A DNA stretch of 64,000 bases from Cylicocyclus nassatus. Lineage: Eukaryota; Nematoda; Chromadorea; Rhabditida; Strongylidae. The notes under the pieces were generated by a model, which was not told where the DNA came from, did no database searches, and worked only from the letters and a program-made list of their open reading frames with translations. Within the stretch, counting starts at the first letter, position 1. Each line of letters begins with the position of its first letter. Positions 1-10,748 of the stretch are shown piece after piece. A program made the translations under genes and the position numbers. Where the stretch lies: the NCBI GenBank assembly GCA_958299035.1, contig CATQJL010000112.1:16592880-16656879 (forward strand), read 5' to 3'.

Positions 1-336
1 NNNNNNNNNNNNNNNNNNNNNNNNNNNNNNNNNNNNNNNNNNNNNNNNNNNNNNNNNNNNNNNNNNNNNNNNNNNNNNNNNNNNNNNNNNNNNNNNNNNN
101 NNNNNNNNNNNNNNNNNNNNNNNNNNNNNNNNNNNNNNNNNNNNNNNNNNNNNNNNNNNNNNNNNNNNNNNNNNNNNNNNNNNNNNNNNNNNNNNNNNNN
201 NNNNNNNNNNNNNNNNNNNNNNNNNNNNNNNNNNNNNNNNNNNNNNNNNNNNNNNNNNNNNNNNNNNNNNNNNNNNNNNNNNNNNNNNNNNNNNNNNNNN
301 NNNNNNNNNNNNNNNNNNNNNNNNNNNNNNNNNNNN
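1..336. other. Assembly gap (N run)
   Basis: All bases are N, so nothing can be read. The sequence starts at 337. Confidence 0.99.
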
Positions 337-507
337 CCCTTCTTGCTCAGATTACTGAGTGCGTGATATTCCGCGCATTAATAATGAGAATGCGAAAACC
401 CATGAATAACTTTGGAAGTTAGAATTTCTTTCGCAAACAAAAGTGGAGTAACCACTATGTCGACCATCATTCAGCTCGAGCTCATTGGAAAATCTCAAGA
501 ATCACTT

Positions 508-1602
508 ACAAGGGAAGGATGATCGGTCGAAGTGGCCATTTGGAATGAGCTGTATATTAGGAAACCGTTTTCGGTAAGGCAAAGTCAAAACTACTTTCGC
601 TATGTGCCGAGCGGTTTTGCGGGGGCAGTTACACGGCCATTTTCCTCGGCGCAGTCGGCGCACCCAGTGGTGAGCGAGGCGCTAGAACACCCCAGCAGTG
701 GCGCAGTGACAAGACAGCGGACTACGAAGCAGATGGTTGAGGGTCCAAGTCCTGTTGCTGCTATTTTGTTTTGCAGTTCTGTAAAAAGTCTATTGGGTGA
801 CAGTAAACGAAAATACTCATTTCTAGGCAGTTGAAACAAGCTATTTACTACAAAAAATCACTATTTCTACAATAAGCTATAATCTTCTAGAATACGTAAA
901 TCTGTGGAGGTTATGATGTCACAACAATGGATTCAAATGATATATTTCGAGACAATAAGCTGTGGCAACAACATCGTAATGATTGGCAGCGGAGCTTTTT
1001 GCTATATGCGCATACTTGGCACTTGCCTTTACCTGCATGGTCCTGCCTTGATAGGTAATGAAGCTGCTGTTTGCAATCGGTTGCAATTTTGCAAGTGCGC
1101 GCGCTGCGAGAACCTCTCCTGCTTTGAGAATTTTGTGGTTGTATTCCATACATGTTAATATATCATTTGAATCCATTGTTGTGACATCATAACCTCCACA
1201 GATTTACATATTGTAGAAGATTATAGCTTATTGTAGAGATAGTGACTTTTTGCAGTAAATAGCTTGTTACAACTGCCTAGAAATGAGTATTCGTTTACTG
1301 TTACCCAATAGACTTTCTACAGAACTGCAAAACAAAACGGCAGCAACAGGACTTGAAACCGCGACCATCTGCTTCGTAGTCTGCTGTCTTGCCACTGCGC
1401 CATTGCACACACCATTGCGTCTTTCTAGCGCCTCTCTCATCACTGGGTGCACCGGCTGCGCCGGAGGAAAATGGCCTTGTAACTGCCCCCACAAAATCGC
1501 TCGGCACCTAGCGAAAGTAGTTTTGAGTTTGCCTTACCGAGGAGGTTTCCCAATATACAGCTCATTCCAAATGGCCACTTCGACCGATCATCCTTCCCTT
1601 GT
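508..1602. mobile_element. Fold-back element, ~440-bp inverted arms
   Basis: The left arm (508-948) is repeated as reverse complement at 1157-1602. The ends ACAAGGGAAGG and CCTTCCCTTGT are exact mirrors, and the inner arm ends match over more than 75 bp around the sequence GTTATGATGTCACAACAATG. The unpaired loop is 949-1156. The arms are GC-rich and contain no recognisable transposase, so this is probably a non-autonomous fold-back DNA element (inference). I see no clear target-site duplication. The ORFs in the two arms mirror each other and are not treated as genes. Confidence 0.75.
919..1176 (-). other. Coding-like loop of the fold-back element
   Basis: An open frame of 85 codons covers the unpaired loop between the arms. 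Its composition looks protein-like: a central stretch reads KAGEVLAARALAKLQPIANS. I do not recognise the family. It may be a captured host exon or chance. It has no splice sites that I can defend, and its ends run into the inverted arms. Confidence 0.2.
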
Positions 1603-2395
1603 TAGAAAGTTTGGCTGTAAAGTTGACCTGAATCATTCTGTTTGTAAACCATTGTTCGGGCTGGTCTGACGAAGGTAAGGTTTGGTGACCGTGGCCATTT
1701 GTGACAAGACGTATTTGAAGATACGTCCATCCTCATCTCAAACGTTAGCTCCAAATCTATACTTAGTATTTGCGAAACGCTTTCTGAAGAAATTTATGAG
1801 CGTTTCTTTCTGTGAAAATGACATATCCAAGTAATCGTCAGCTTTGGACAATTTGCCTGATTTATGCTACTCAACACTATCAGACAAGATAACACTACTA
1901 CTAAATCATTGAAGTCAAATTCTGAGCAAAGAATCGCATGTCGATACCACTAGTTCTTGCAGATAACCTTTGAAGAAATTATCATAAACTCTGTGCAGAT
2001 AATCGTTTCACAGACAATGAATGCAAGAACTCAAACAGCATATAGAGATGCATCTACTAATGCATATTTTCATGATAATGTCCACTCATTAAGTTTCCTT
2101 CTCTAGTCCTCTAATTCTTACTCGTAATTCGGACGTCTATCCGATTTGGAGCGTAATCCCGCACGCAAATCAGAAAGAATGGAAATATATTATACGCATA
2201 TTTCTGAGTAGGTTTTATATACCATCTAAGCAAAACAAGCCTACAAAATGGTGTTTCTGCCTTTTGCAGCAGCTTTGATCTACCTCGAATTTGAAGCCAG
2301 AATTAAAAAGTTTCAAACATCCGAACGAGTAAAAATCGTTACTCTCTTCAAAAAAGTCCTGCAAGAATTCTAGCTTGCATACTTAAAGAAGTTCG
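1603..2395. other. No recognisable feature
   Basis: AT-rich sequence with no long open frame, no clear repeat partner in the window and no convincing splice-flanked exon. Confidence 0.5.
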
Positions 2396-2640
2396 ATTTT
2401 TTTTTCGAATATTCAAAAATCAAAAATCTCGAATATTCGACTGTCGAATATTATTCGAAAATTGAAAACTTCGAATATTCGACTGCAGAATATTATTCGA
2501 CAATGGAAATTTTCGAATTGAATAATATTCAAATACCGAATATCATTCGTTGTTCGAATTTCGAATATTATTTGGCTTTCGAATGTTAGTCGATTTCCGC
2601 ATATCATCCGATTTTCGAAAACTATTTAAACAATTTATGT
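2396..2640. repeat. TCGAATATTCGA-type degenerate array
   Basis: A low-complexity block built from palindromic variants of TTCGAATATTCGAA separated by short AT spacers. A second block of the same type lies at 4985-5330. The intervening 2.3 kb holds MITEs. The apparent ORF here comes from the repeat. Confidence 0.7.
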
Positions 2641-2815
2641 CGGTGAGACTGCGCATGAGACACCAAAACATCTAAGAATAAATTGTTACATGTGAGTATC
2701 CTGACGTGAAGAGGTTTAAGAGCCTCTTAGCGTACTCCTATGACGGTTGCGAAAAGATTTTTCGAACTTTAAAGACAATGTCCCAGCAAAACATCGATTT
2801 CGAGATTATGTGCTG

Positions 2816-3187
2816 ACCTGGCCCTATTCGCTATGCTGAATCCGATAACCCACAACGGAGAGCGCGAAAACGGCGAAAAAAGGCTCTAAAGGAGGAGGGA
2901 AATTGCAGGTGGGGAGAGGGGGCTGTTCACATAGTGGCGTCACTTTCCCAGCTTCAGGAGCGATCTTCTCGCTTCCGCTAACCGCACTAACATCACCACC
3001 ACCCAACTGCGAAACGCATGACATAAAATCGGGACCGAGAATATCGCTCCTAAAGCCTGAGAGAGTGACGTCGCGGTGCGAACGGCCCCGCCCACCTGCG
3101 ATTTCCCTCCTGCGTTAGGGCCTTTTTTGGCGTTTTCTCGCTCTCCATTGTGGTTTATCGGATTCATCACGGCGAATAGGCCCGGGT
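2816..3187. mobile_element. Palindromic MITE, ~370 bp
   Basis: The left arm, starting near CTGGCCCTATTCGC, returns inverted at the right end as GCGAATAGGCCCGGG. The arms pair imperfectly over about 150 bp, for example GGAGAGCGCGAAAACG against CGTTTTCTCGCTCTCC. The loop is about 2980-3040. There is no coding sequence. The superfamily cannot be told from the ends. Confidence 0.65.
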
Positions 3188-3449
3188 TAGCACAAAATCT
3201 CAAAATCGACTTTTAACTTGACACCTGCCTTTAAAGAGGATTATATATTAAACAGCGGTCCCAACAGTATGTAGATCTCTGGACTGACATCAACTTAGAT
3301 TTAAAATATGTAGCGATTTATCGATCGGTTTTCACTGTTGTAAAATGACCGTGGGAAAATTATAAAGGGTTTTATACAAAAGCCATTTGCTCAAGAAAGT
3401 GAACCAAGAAGGCCGAAAGTCTTACATTAGACTTTCAAAGACTCTCACT

Positions 3450-4860
3450 ATAGAATTTACACTCAACCGCAATGCTTCTTTTTACTACTTACGCCAGGTA
3501 AACCGTAACAAATGTTTTTCACTTTTCAAAAACGTGTTGCACACTTGAAAAGCAGGTGCGTAGTAAAATTAGCGTACATAAAAACTCTGCTACACAGATT
3601 CTAGATTTTTTTGGGAAATTCTTTCGGATGTTTTATTTCGCAGTTTCTCTATATGCTGGAATCAGTGGCGGTCGCAGGATTTTCGTCCGGGGCAGAAGGG
3701 GGGGGGGGGGGGGAGGGAGGGGGGGGGGCGAAGTCATTTTTCCAAATGAAGATACGTGGCGTCAGCCTCGCACTCCGAAAGATTTTTTGGGGTAATTTTC
3801 AAAATTTTTGCGGGCCGCCCCGAAAAATTTTTTTTACAAGGCTAATTTATTAGGCTGGAAACTAAGTTTTGCAACTGGTCTCATAACTTCCCTCCCACTC
3901 AACATGGCGCACTCAAATTTTGCCACTGCGTTGGTTATTACGTAAGCTACAAGCGCAGCTGCTGTCCTACCAAATTCTGACGTCGCAGTGAGGGTTACGG
4001 TAGGTGCATGGTACGAAGGGGAAAAATCCAAAGTTTGACGGATTTGGCCGAAACTTTGCATAGGGGTGTGATCCGACATGCTGATCACGAAAACGATAGT
4101 AAAATTGCGTGATAAGAGCTTTTTATAGGATTACTGTAGCTGTACGATATGGGGTCTCACCCTAAACAAGGAAAAAGGCTTTGAATCAACAAGTGAATGT
4201 GATATTCGCGTTTGGCAGGTCAAATAACCCTAGTATGTAAAGTCTCGGCAAAATTTGAGCTTCGGACTCTTTAGTCATTGACGGTCGTCCCCATCAGCTC
4301 TTGCGTACATCGACTCGTTCGAATTTATGAGGACGCCAAATCTCGACATGCCCCTAAATTTTGTTTCTTTCTTACTAGGCTAAAGCAGCCAACCTCCAGC
4401 AATAATTTGTAGACGAATTCGGATTACTGCGCATGGTCTAGGCTGCTAAAGGCTTCATTTTACCTTGAAACCTCAAAAATTCTCAAATTTCACTAGTTTT
4501 CGAAAAATGCCTGAAACTTTTCTATTTGGTGTTCAAAATCTAGACAATTTGTGCTCACTTGTAGCTCACATTGCCTTTTACATAATGCCAAAGTTTGAGC
4601 GCGCCATATCCAAAGAGAGTGAAGTTATGAAACCAGTTGCAAAACTTAGTTTCCAGCCTAATAAATTTTTGAAAAATTTAAAAAATTATTATAATTGTTC
4701 ACAAGAATAAACAATCACTTGCATATTTTTATAATTTGTGTAAGTAAATTTCAAAGATTTCGCGACCTATTCTCGATGGGGGCGCCCCCCCCCCCCCTTC
4801 TCTCGGCCCGCCACTAGCTGGAAGTTCCTATCGTGATATCTAGCATAATGAGAAAAACAT
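3450..4860. mobile_element. Relic of TC1/mariner-type palindromic MITE (family P), split by a hAT MITE
   Basis: 3471-3662 and 4817-4860 together align with the interior of the intact family P copy at 34602-35279. Landmarks include GGTAAACCGTAACAA and the junction ATGCTGGAAGTTC. The two pieces are separated by the hAT-type element at 3663-4816. The outer ends are too decayed to place exactly. Confidence 0.6.
3663..4816. mobile_element. hAT-type non-autonomous element with 8-bp target duplication
   Basis: The ends are CAGTGGCGG (3663) and CCGCCACTA (to 4816), a terminal inverted repeat typical of hAT elements. The 8 bp before it are GCTGGAAT (3655-3662) and the 8 bp after it are GCTGGAAG (4817-4824), matching 7 of 8. 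The family P copy near 35105 shows the empty site as GCTGGAAG. Subterminal arms mirror each other (AAACTAAGTTTTGCAACTGG at the left, its inverse near 4635-4660). Long G and C runs lie just inside each end. No transposase is present. Truncated relatives are at 5370-5495, 19385-19680 and 37518-38479. Confidence 0.75.
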
Positions 4861-4984
4861 GGATGATTTGCTTTCTGCTGTATTTGTAAGTTGAAGCCAT
4901 CCTTACAGGATGTTAAAAGGTTGGCAAAAGACTTCATGAGAGATATTGGCGATCAAACAGTGTGTAGATACTCTTGAGACACTC

Positions 4985-5330
4985 CGTATATGCTGTGGCT
5001 ATCCAATTTCCGAATAATCAATGCTTATCGAATTTGGAATAGTCAATTCTCATCTAATTTTGGAATTTCAGTGCCCATCGACTCGAATATTCGATGCATC
5101 GAATGAACGAATTAATGATTATCGAATGTTCGGCTACCTAATAATCAAAAGTTGAAGTTTTCGAATATTGGGACATTCGAATGATATTCAAAAATGAAGA
5201 TTTTCGAATATTCGACTATCGAATATTATCCGCAACCTCAGATTTTCGAATATTCAAATTTTCGAATCATGCGCATTCGTATGATTTATTTAAATAATCG
5301 AATTATCATTCGATTTGGTCCAAAGTATAC
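4985..5330. repeat. TCGAATATTCGA-type degenerate array (second block)
   Basis: Same motif family as 2396-2640: many TCGAATRTTCG and ATCGAATG variants. The motif is palindromic, so orientation relative to the first block cannot be assigned. Confidence 0.65.
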
Positions 5331-5369
5331 TAGCTTGCTCATGTATACGCTTCCATCAGGCATTTATAT

Positions 5370-5495
5370 ATACCGTTCGCAGAATTTCCATCCAGGCTTG
5401 CACATTTTTATAACCACGTAAGATTTCAGAAATTTCGCGACTTATTTTCGGGGAGCCCCCTCCCTCCTTCTTTCCTCTCCTCCGCCACCGCGTTG
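5370..5495. mobile_element. Solo right end of the hAT-type family
   Basis: Matches the right end of the 3663-4816 element: CTTGCACATTTTTATAACC, then a CGCGACTTATTTTCGGGG-like stretch, C-runs and CTCCGCCACCG. The left end is absent, so this is a truncated copy. Confidence 0.5.
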
Positions 5496-6573
5496 TTGAA
5501 ATTTTTCCTCGCTTAAAAATCAAGGAAACAACAATTTTCATGCTTTCATCAAAGTGATACTGTGCTGCTCCTACATGAGTTGTATGTTACAAACCTGCAG
5601 AAACAAAAACGTGAATTTTTAGCTCTCCACAAGCTCTAATTTTCGAGAAAATTATAGGTCTTGGCGTAAAACACCTGATTGAGGAATGTTATTTTCGATA
5701 CCTTTTGAGAGATAAAGCCTGTAGAAAGGCTTGCTGAAAATTTACGTGCGTATTCTAAGGCCTGAGGCATACCTCGTCGTAACACCGTCGTCACGATTTC
5801 TAATCGCAGCGAATCGGCTGCTTAGGCGACGGATCATTGCGTAGAAATCGCTTATCGCTCGCTCACAGGCCATACCGTCTTGCGGTTGTGTGAACGCTCA
5901 CACACCACACCGCATTTTACGCACTTTTGGAAAATTTGCGCTAGTCTGAAGCGCATTTTTTCAAGAAAATTTGAACAGAATGTGGCACCATATGCTTTCA
6001 GAGAACATTACAGCAAATGAACAAGGTTATGGATTCACACTCATCTTCGTATTTACCATGGTTTTATAGCGGCGCAAGTTAACATCTGCGATAAAATCGA
6101 CTACAGTTCATAAAGTTTTGAGTTCACTCTTTCAGTTACCAGCAGGCGTAACAGAAATGCCATGCTTTCGGTCCTATAAAAGACTTTGATTAGGCATATT
6201 CAAACAACGAGTGCTGCACGAGCTTTTGTCTGCCAATCTGCGAACGATCAATGCATACATGCTTAAGCAACCAAGATTGCACATCTATCTGCTTCAAGAA
6301 TTATGGCGAAAACTTCGTGATTTGGTCCATCATTTACTTGTTCTTTGAAAAAGAACGGTAGAATTAGTGCATTGCGAATAAATGCTAACAAAAAGGGGGA
6401 GGTGACATATGACACTTCGCATGTGTTGTTTTCAAGGATTAATAGTATGGAATGCTCTATGACCAACCTTCTCTCATGTAGAGAGAAAGCGATTGTGTGA
6501 GATGGAACAGTCCTAAATGAAATTCACATTTGCAAAAAAATACAAAACTTTCCACAAAGAAGAAGAAATTCGC
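5496..6573. other. Mostly featureless; weak MITE remnant at 5755-5885
   Basis: 5755-5885 begins CTAAGGCCTGAGGCATACCTCGT-like and carries CGATTT/TCGC words shared with the GC-rich MITEs at 6574-7052 and 17678-17937. I could not pair its two ends. No exon is supportable in the rest. Confidence 0.35.
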
Positions 6574-6806
6574 GCGATATGTCCCGTCGCTGGTGCAGCA
6601 CCAGCGACGCGACATCGCTCAATTCCAACGATATCGTGAAGATATTGTTGGCGAGAGTATGCCCGTCCAAAAATGGCCCGCGATTCGTCGCGGCGTCAAT
6701 CTAACACAAATGCGGCGGGACCATACAATTAGGCGCGCCGGCGCGGCGAACTCGGAACTTATGTCCGAGCTGGAAATCGCGCCGCGACTGAAATCGCGGG
6801 AGGTAT
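6574..6806. mobile_element. CpG-rich MITE-like palindrome
   Basis: A tight palindrome sits at one end (CCGTCGCTGGTG|CAGCACCAGCGACG, 6585-6610). The other end reads AAATCGCGGGAGGTATGCC, a word shared with the 6807-7052 and 17678-17937 elements. The ORF crossing both elements is built from these CG-rich words and is not regarded as a gene. Confidence 0.45.
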
Positions 6807-7052
6807 GCCTTAAGGGGCGGGCATACTTCACGCGATTTCAGTCGCGACGCGATTTGGCAATGCGCCAAGAGTCTTCAGATCCAACACTAGCATTCTGCAC
6901 ATGCACAGTATGTATAACTTACGTTCAGTGATGAAATGCCCTATCCTCTATACATTTAAAATGTGCTTACAATGAGTTATGGATAGTTGGAATATTGCCA
7001 AGTCGCGTCGCGACTAAAATCGCGTGAAGTATGCCCGGCCCTTTAGGCCTAA
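6807..7052. mobile_element. MITE with ~50-bp inverted repeats
   Basis: The left end GGCGGGCATACTTCACGCGA is mirrored at the right by TCGCGTGAAGTATGCCCGGC. The pairing runs for about 50 bp through CAGTCGCGACGCGATTTGGC. Total length is about 245 bp with no coding capacity. Confidence 0.65.
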
Positions 7053-7063
7053 AGATTTGTAGT

Positions 7064-7105
7064 ATACGTATTGACAGGGCCGGGCGGAGCTGGAGTGCCA
7101 GCTAA
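7064..7105 (+). mobile_element. Helitron 3'-end remnant
   Basis: GGGCCGGGCGGAGCTGG followed by GCCAGCTA resembles the 3' terminus of the Helitron family in this window (GGCGGAGCCGGGTAAGCCAGCTAG at 22829-22852). The element's 5' portion was not found upstream. Confidence 0.35.
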
Positions 7106-7126
7106 TACTAAATAAATAGGTCTCAC

Positions 7127-7230
7127 ACCAAATAACTGCGCATTGTGCGGAACGTCCTCTGTGCCTCCTTCAACAGAACTCCTCGGATTCCTTCCCGCAG
7201 GTTGCGTTGGTGAGTTTATAGGCGCATCAC
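7127..7230 (-). CDS. Candidate internal exon, unknown gene
   Basis: On the minus strand an acceptor (TTTTTTACTGTTAG) precedes about 104 bp of open sequence, followed by a donor (GGT|GTGAGACC). The open frame reads GDAPINSPTQPAG near its start and is rich in Pro, Ser, Glu and Asn. I do not recognise it and found no partner exon nearby. It lies about 30 bp from a Helitron 3'-like end, so it could be a captured exon. An alternative donor 3 bases upstream is possible. Confidence 0.3.
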
Positions 7231-8005
7231 CTAACAGTAAAAAATCAGTAAACATCCAAATAAGCTTGGAAGTGCACCTTGCATACGCAACAAATTCTTC
7301 AGCTTTTTCTTATACAAAGTTCTTGTTAATGGTGTCAGTGGTCCAACAGACTGCCCCAAAGCAGTTAGTTGCTGAAAAAGGCTGCTAGATACTTACTGCA
7401 GCTCTTCTCCCAGCTTGAAATCAAATTTTCATTGGGTCATTTGCTAAGTGCGTCACAGACTGAAAAAGCGGTATTTGTGAATTTAACGCTGGAAAGAAGA
7501 CACGCAAAATTGTACTGATCACTCAGGATGTTTTTATGTGACTCATTTGGTCAAAAACCTAGTGGATGAATAGTTCAAAATAAGTTTTACGGCTAATGAT
7601 AACATTTCACGTCAAGGAAGCCTTAATAATAATAGAAAGGGAGTGACCCTATTAGTCTGAACCGTTTATCTCCTATCATACTTTCACACTCGTTTCATGT
7701 ATTCAAGATTCGTTTGCTCTTGCGAGAAAGTTAACAAAACTCTGCTGATTAGCACACCAGTTAAAAGAGGAATGCAACCAAATTCTAAGACCAATAAGGA
7801 CTATGAAGCATAGTTGCGAAGGGGGAGTTATGGATCTTACCCCCTTTACTTTGAGGCCAAACTCCCGATGACCCCCTTCACCTGGGCTGAGATTGGCATT
7901 GTACTCTGAGAATATGATAAAAATCGTTATTAAAAGTTTTGCAGGCTAAGTACCTCAAACAACAAGTACACTCTTAAAATTACAAAGGAAACGGCATTTA
8001 TGTCA
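7231..8005. other. No recognisable feature
   Basis: Moderately AT-rich. No repeat partner and no splice-bounded open frame seen. Confidence 0.4.
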
Positions 8006-9400
8006 TTTATACCAGTGCGTCACCTCTGCTTCGCAGAGGCTCGCACTGGTCTTACTTCATATGCCTTACTCATTCTTGACTAATGGTGGCAATGAAACTC
8101 ACCGGGCAGTGCCGATTATCGCGATTAAAATGTAAACAGCTACCCATTCCAAAGCTATTTCATGTAAGATCGGTGATTTCGCGTGGATGAAACTTTTCGC
8201 AAAAGAACAATACAAATTTGAGTAGGTTTTAGGACTCTTTCTGGCTTGGTAACTGCCATAAGGACAGTAGGGGACGTGAGCTACATCTCTGTGCAAAATT
8301 TTTCTCAGATGCTCAGGTAAAACCATGGCAAATTGACCATTTACGCAACAATTTCTTTTTGGCGTCGTCATCGTTAAGTAGTGAACTTGTCCACTTTTTT
8401 GGACTAAAATCCATGGCCTGCACATTAGCATGCCAAACACATCCCCGACTTTGCAAAAAGTGGTGATACGGAATCCAAGTGGCTCTGTTTGACGCGCAGT
8501 TTCTGAGGGATCCGCCCAACAAAATTACTTGTGCTTTTGCATGGTAGGCTCTTATGTTGGTCGCATGCGATGTGCAAATTTGGGCTCAGGACGTTGGCTG
8601 GAACTCGCTCTATGAATTTCGTTACAGACAGACACACAGACATGCATACACATGCACAAAAACACGTAAACAACCTTAGCCCGTTATAAGTTACCAGTGC
8701 GTCACCTCTGCTTCGCAGAGGCTCGCACTGGCTCTGCTATCTAGGCCCTACTCATTCTCGTATAATGATGGCGCTAGAACTCACCGAGCAATGCCGACTA
8801 TCACGAACAAAATGTAAACAACTACTCATTCCGAAAGCTTTTGTATGGGAAATCGGTGATTTCGCGTGGATAAGACTTTTTGCAGGAAAACAAATGCAAA
8901 TTTTTATAGGTTCTTGATTTTCTCATGGCCTTTACAGTTGCAATAAGAACAGCAGTCACCGTGAGCTACAACTTTGTGCAAAATTTTCGTCAAATGGTCT
9001 GGTAAAACGTTGGCAAATTGACCATTTAGCCAACCAATACATTTTGGCGCCTTTTTGTAAAGTAATGGACTTTTGATCGCTTTTTTGAGCCTAAGTTCAT
9101 GGCTTGCACATTTACTTGGCACAAACATCCACGACTCTGAAAAAAGTGGAATTGCGGACCCAATTTTGCGGCCCAAACGCAAAATGGATCCTTTGACACG
9201 CAGTTTCTGAGGGATCCACTCAACGAATCTGCTCGTTCTTTTGCATGTTGGAGTTTTATGCGGGTAGCATGCACTGTGCAAAATTTGAGCCCAGGAGGTT
9301 GGCTGGAACACGCTCTACGAATTTCGTAACAGACACACTCTCAGACACACACACACACACACACAAAGTCACGTAAACATCCTTAGCCCGTTATTATAAG
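8006..9400 (-). repeat. Tandem pair of ~690-bp units with a terminal hairpin
   Basis: Two diverged copies (8006-8690 and 8691-9400) are arranged head to tail. Each starts on the plus strand with a hairpin: CCAGTGCG, then CCTCTGC/GCAGAGG, closed by CGCACTGG. Each ends with a CA/GT-rich microsatellite and ACGTAAACAnCCTTAGCCCG. Read on the minus strand the order is cap, CTGT/GT microsatellite, body, 3' hairpin, which is like the Helitrons elsewhere here. The final CTRR is not clear. The ORFs inside are shared decayed sequence and are not called genes. Confidence 0.6.
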
Positions 9401-9427
9401 TAATGATTATTCATTTATCCTCGTAGC

Positions 9428-9935
9428 ATTCATTTGGAGAGCAGAATTTGAGGACACAAAATCAGTTAATTTTTGAAGCACATGAAATCTCTCATATCTC
9501 GCGGCACAGAAGACCTAGAAAAAAGTCGCCCCATTTTATCTCCACCCCATTTTTGAAAACTGGTTATCTCCACCCCATTTTTGAAAACTGGTTAGTTTTT
9601 TCGCCCAGCAACCTACATACCATTCGAAAGCTCAGGAAAAGGGGATTCGACCTAGACCATCGAATTCTTTCTAGCCCCCCTCTAGCAAGAGATACACCGC
9701 GTTTTATTTGAAAACATGGTCATTTTCAACAGCAGATTTCTGCCAAATGAAGACCTGTTCACTGCTGATTATCTATCTATGTTAAAGAGCAAGTCTTTAT
9801 TAACAAACGTAGACCGTCGACTTTCTCGTAGCATTCATTTGGAGAGCAGAATTTGAGGACACAAAATCAGTTAATTTTTAAAGCACATAAAATCCTTCAT
9901 ATTTCGCGGCACAGAAGACCTAGAAAAAAGTCGAC
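9428..9935. repeat. Direct repeat pair with inner inverted segment
   Basis: About 90 bp starting GCATTCATTTGGAGAGCAGA at 9428 recurs at 9831. An inverted 13-mer GTAGACCGTCGAC (9811) / GTCGACGGTCTAC (9927) brackets the second copy. The first copy has a 24-bp local duplication of ATCTCCACCCCATTTTTGAA-like sequence (9540-9590). Probably a decayed element. Confidence 0.45.
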
Positions 9936-10054
9936 GGTCTACGTCGATTCTCCATGATCTCAGCTTTCGAATGGTATAAAGCATGTTAGGGCTTTTTTGC
10001 TTCTCGGCTCTAAAAATCATTTGCTCCGGTGACCCATAAAAGCCAGCACATTGT

Positions 10055-10200
10055 ATAGGTCGTCCCGAAAGTTTTTGCGCACGATTTTCAAAAAAAAAAT
10101 GACTTCTGATTTTTCCAACCGATTTGACTGCTTTCACTTTTATGTGAAAGTGTAAGTCATGCTCTTTGGCCTTGTAGAAAGAATCTGAAAAAATATTGTG
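10055..10200. mobile_element. Decayed mariner-type MITE end
   Basis: AGGTCGTCCCGAAAGTTTTT, then GCGCACGATTTTCAAAAAA, resembles the terminal 50 bp of the palindromic mariner-type element at 25973-26707 (AGGTTGGTCCGAAAGTTCG). No matching opposite end was found. Confidence 0.45.
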
Positions 10201-10268
10201 GAAAAAACGGTCAAACGATGACCAGCCAATGTTGATAGATTTTAAATCTCAAAGATTTCCAGATACAG

Positions 10269-10408
10269 GAAATGGACACATATTTGTCATTCACAATTGC
10301 TTCAAATCCACCTGACGAAGTTCATTGTCGGAGAGATTATTTGAGTCCATTTGGAACGATTGCTGATTATGAAGCGGTCTGTAATGAATGCGATATGTGC
10401 ACATGACT
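10269..10408 (+). other. Short coding-like segment, 46 codons
   Basis: An open frame from an ATG near 10269 to a TGA encodes MDTYLSFTIASNPPDEVHC and continues to CNECDMCT, with four Cys in all (one in VHC, three near the end). An acceptor-like TTTCCAG lies just upstream. The length and lack of a known family prevent a gene call. A second open frame follows in another phase (10388-10636), so a small frameshifted or spliced gene is possible. Confidence 0.2.
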
Positions 10409-10671
10409 GTAGACGAACCAAAAATAAATAACTACGCTCTGCAATTTAGGCGAACACAAAAGACAAAGAATTCTAGTAAAAAGGAGGGTGTGTGTGGTTC
10501 TAGCATGTGTTGTACAGACGCGAACGCACTCTACTTCATAGTCGAAGAGGCTAATGAATTTGTGTGGGCATATTACAGTGGCTTACGGGGCCAGCCGATT
10601 ACCATTCAGTGCTTTTATCCTCCCAGATTACTCTAATATCAATTTAGTAGCCCCAGGGGTAGAGGGCTTGG

Positions 10672-10748
10672 TTGGCCTAAAGGCGGGATCGAACTTGGCT
10701 CCGATTTGGTCATAGCGGCGCCTCATATCACTACGCTACTCGTCACCC
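10672..10748 (-). repeat. tRNA-like SINE head
   Basis: On the minus strand a box A-like TAGCGTAGTGATATGAGG (10721-10738) is followed about 30 bases later by a canonical box B, AGTTCGATCCC (10685-10695). The acceptor stem does not pair, so this is not a functional tRNA. It looks like a tRNA-derived SINE or tRNA pseudogene. Confidence 0.5.

Noticed and set aside
532..1669. Several ORFs of 68-128 codons on both strands
   Set aside because: They are mirror images of each other produced by the inverted arms and have no protein family signature.
3556..3853. Gly-rich ORFs over a G-run
   Set aside because: Produced by the poly-G tract of the hAT-type MITE.
6530..6931. 133-codon plus-strand ORF
   Set aside because: Spans two CpG-rich MITE ends. 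The Arg-rich content comes from repeated CGCGA words.
10269..10408. Four-cysteine peptide considered as a secreted insulin-like or toxin-like product
   Set aside because: No signal peptide, and the Cys spacing fits no family I can name. Kept only as a coding-like segment.
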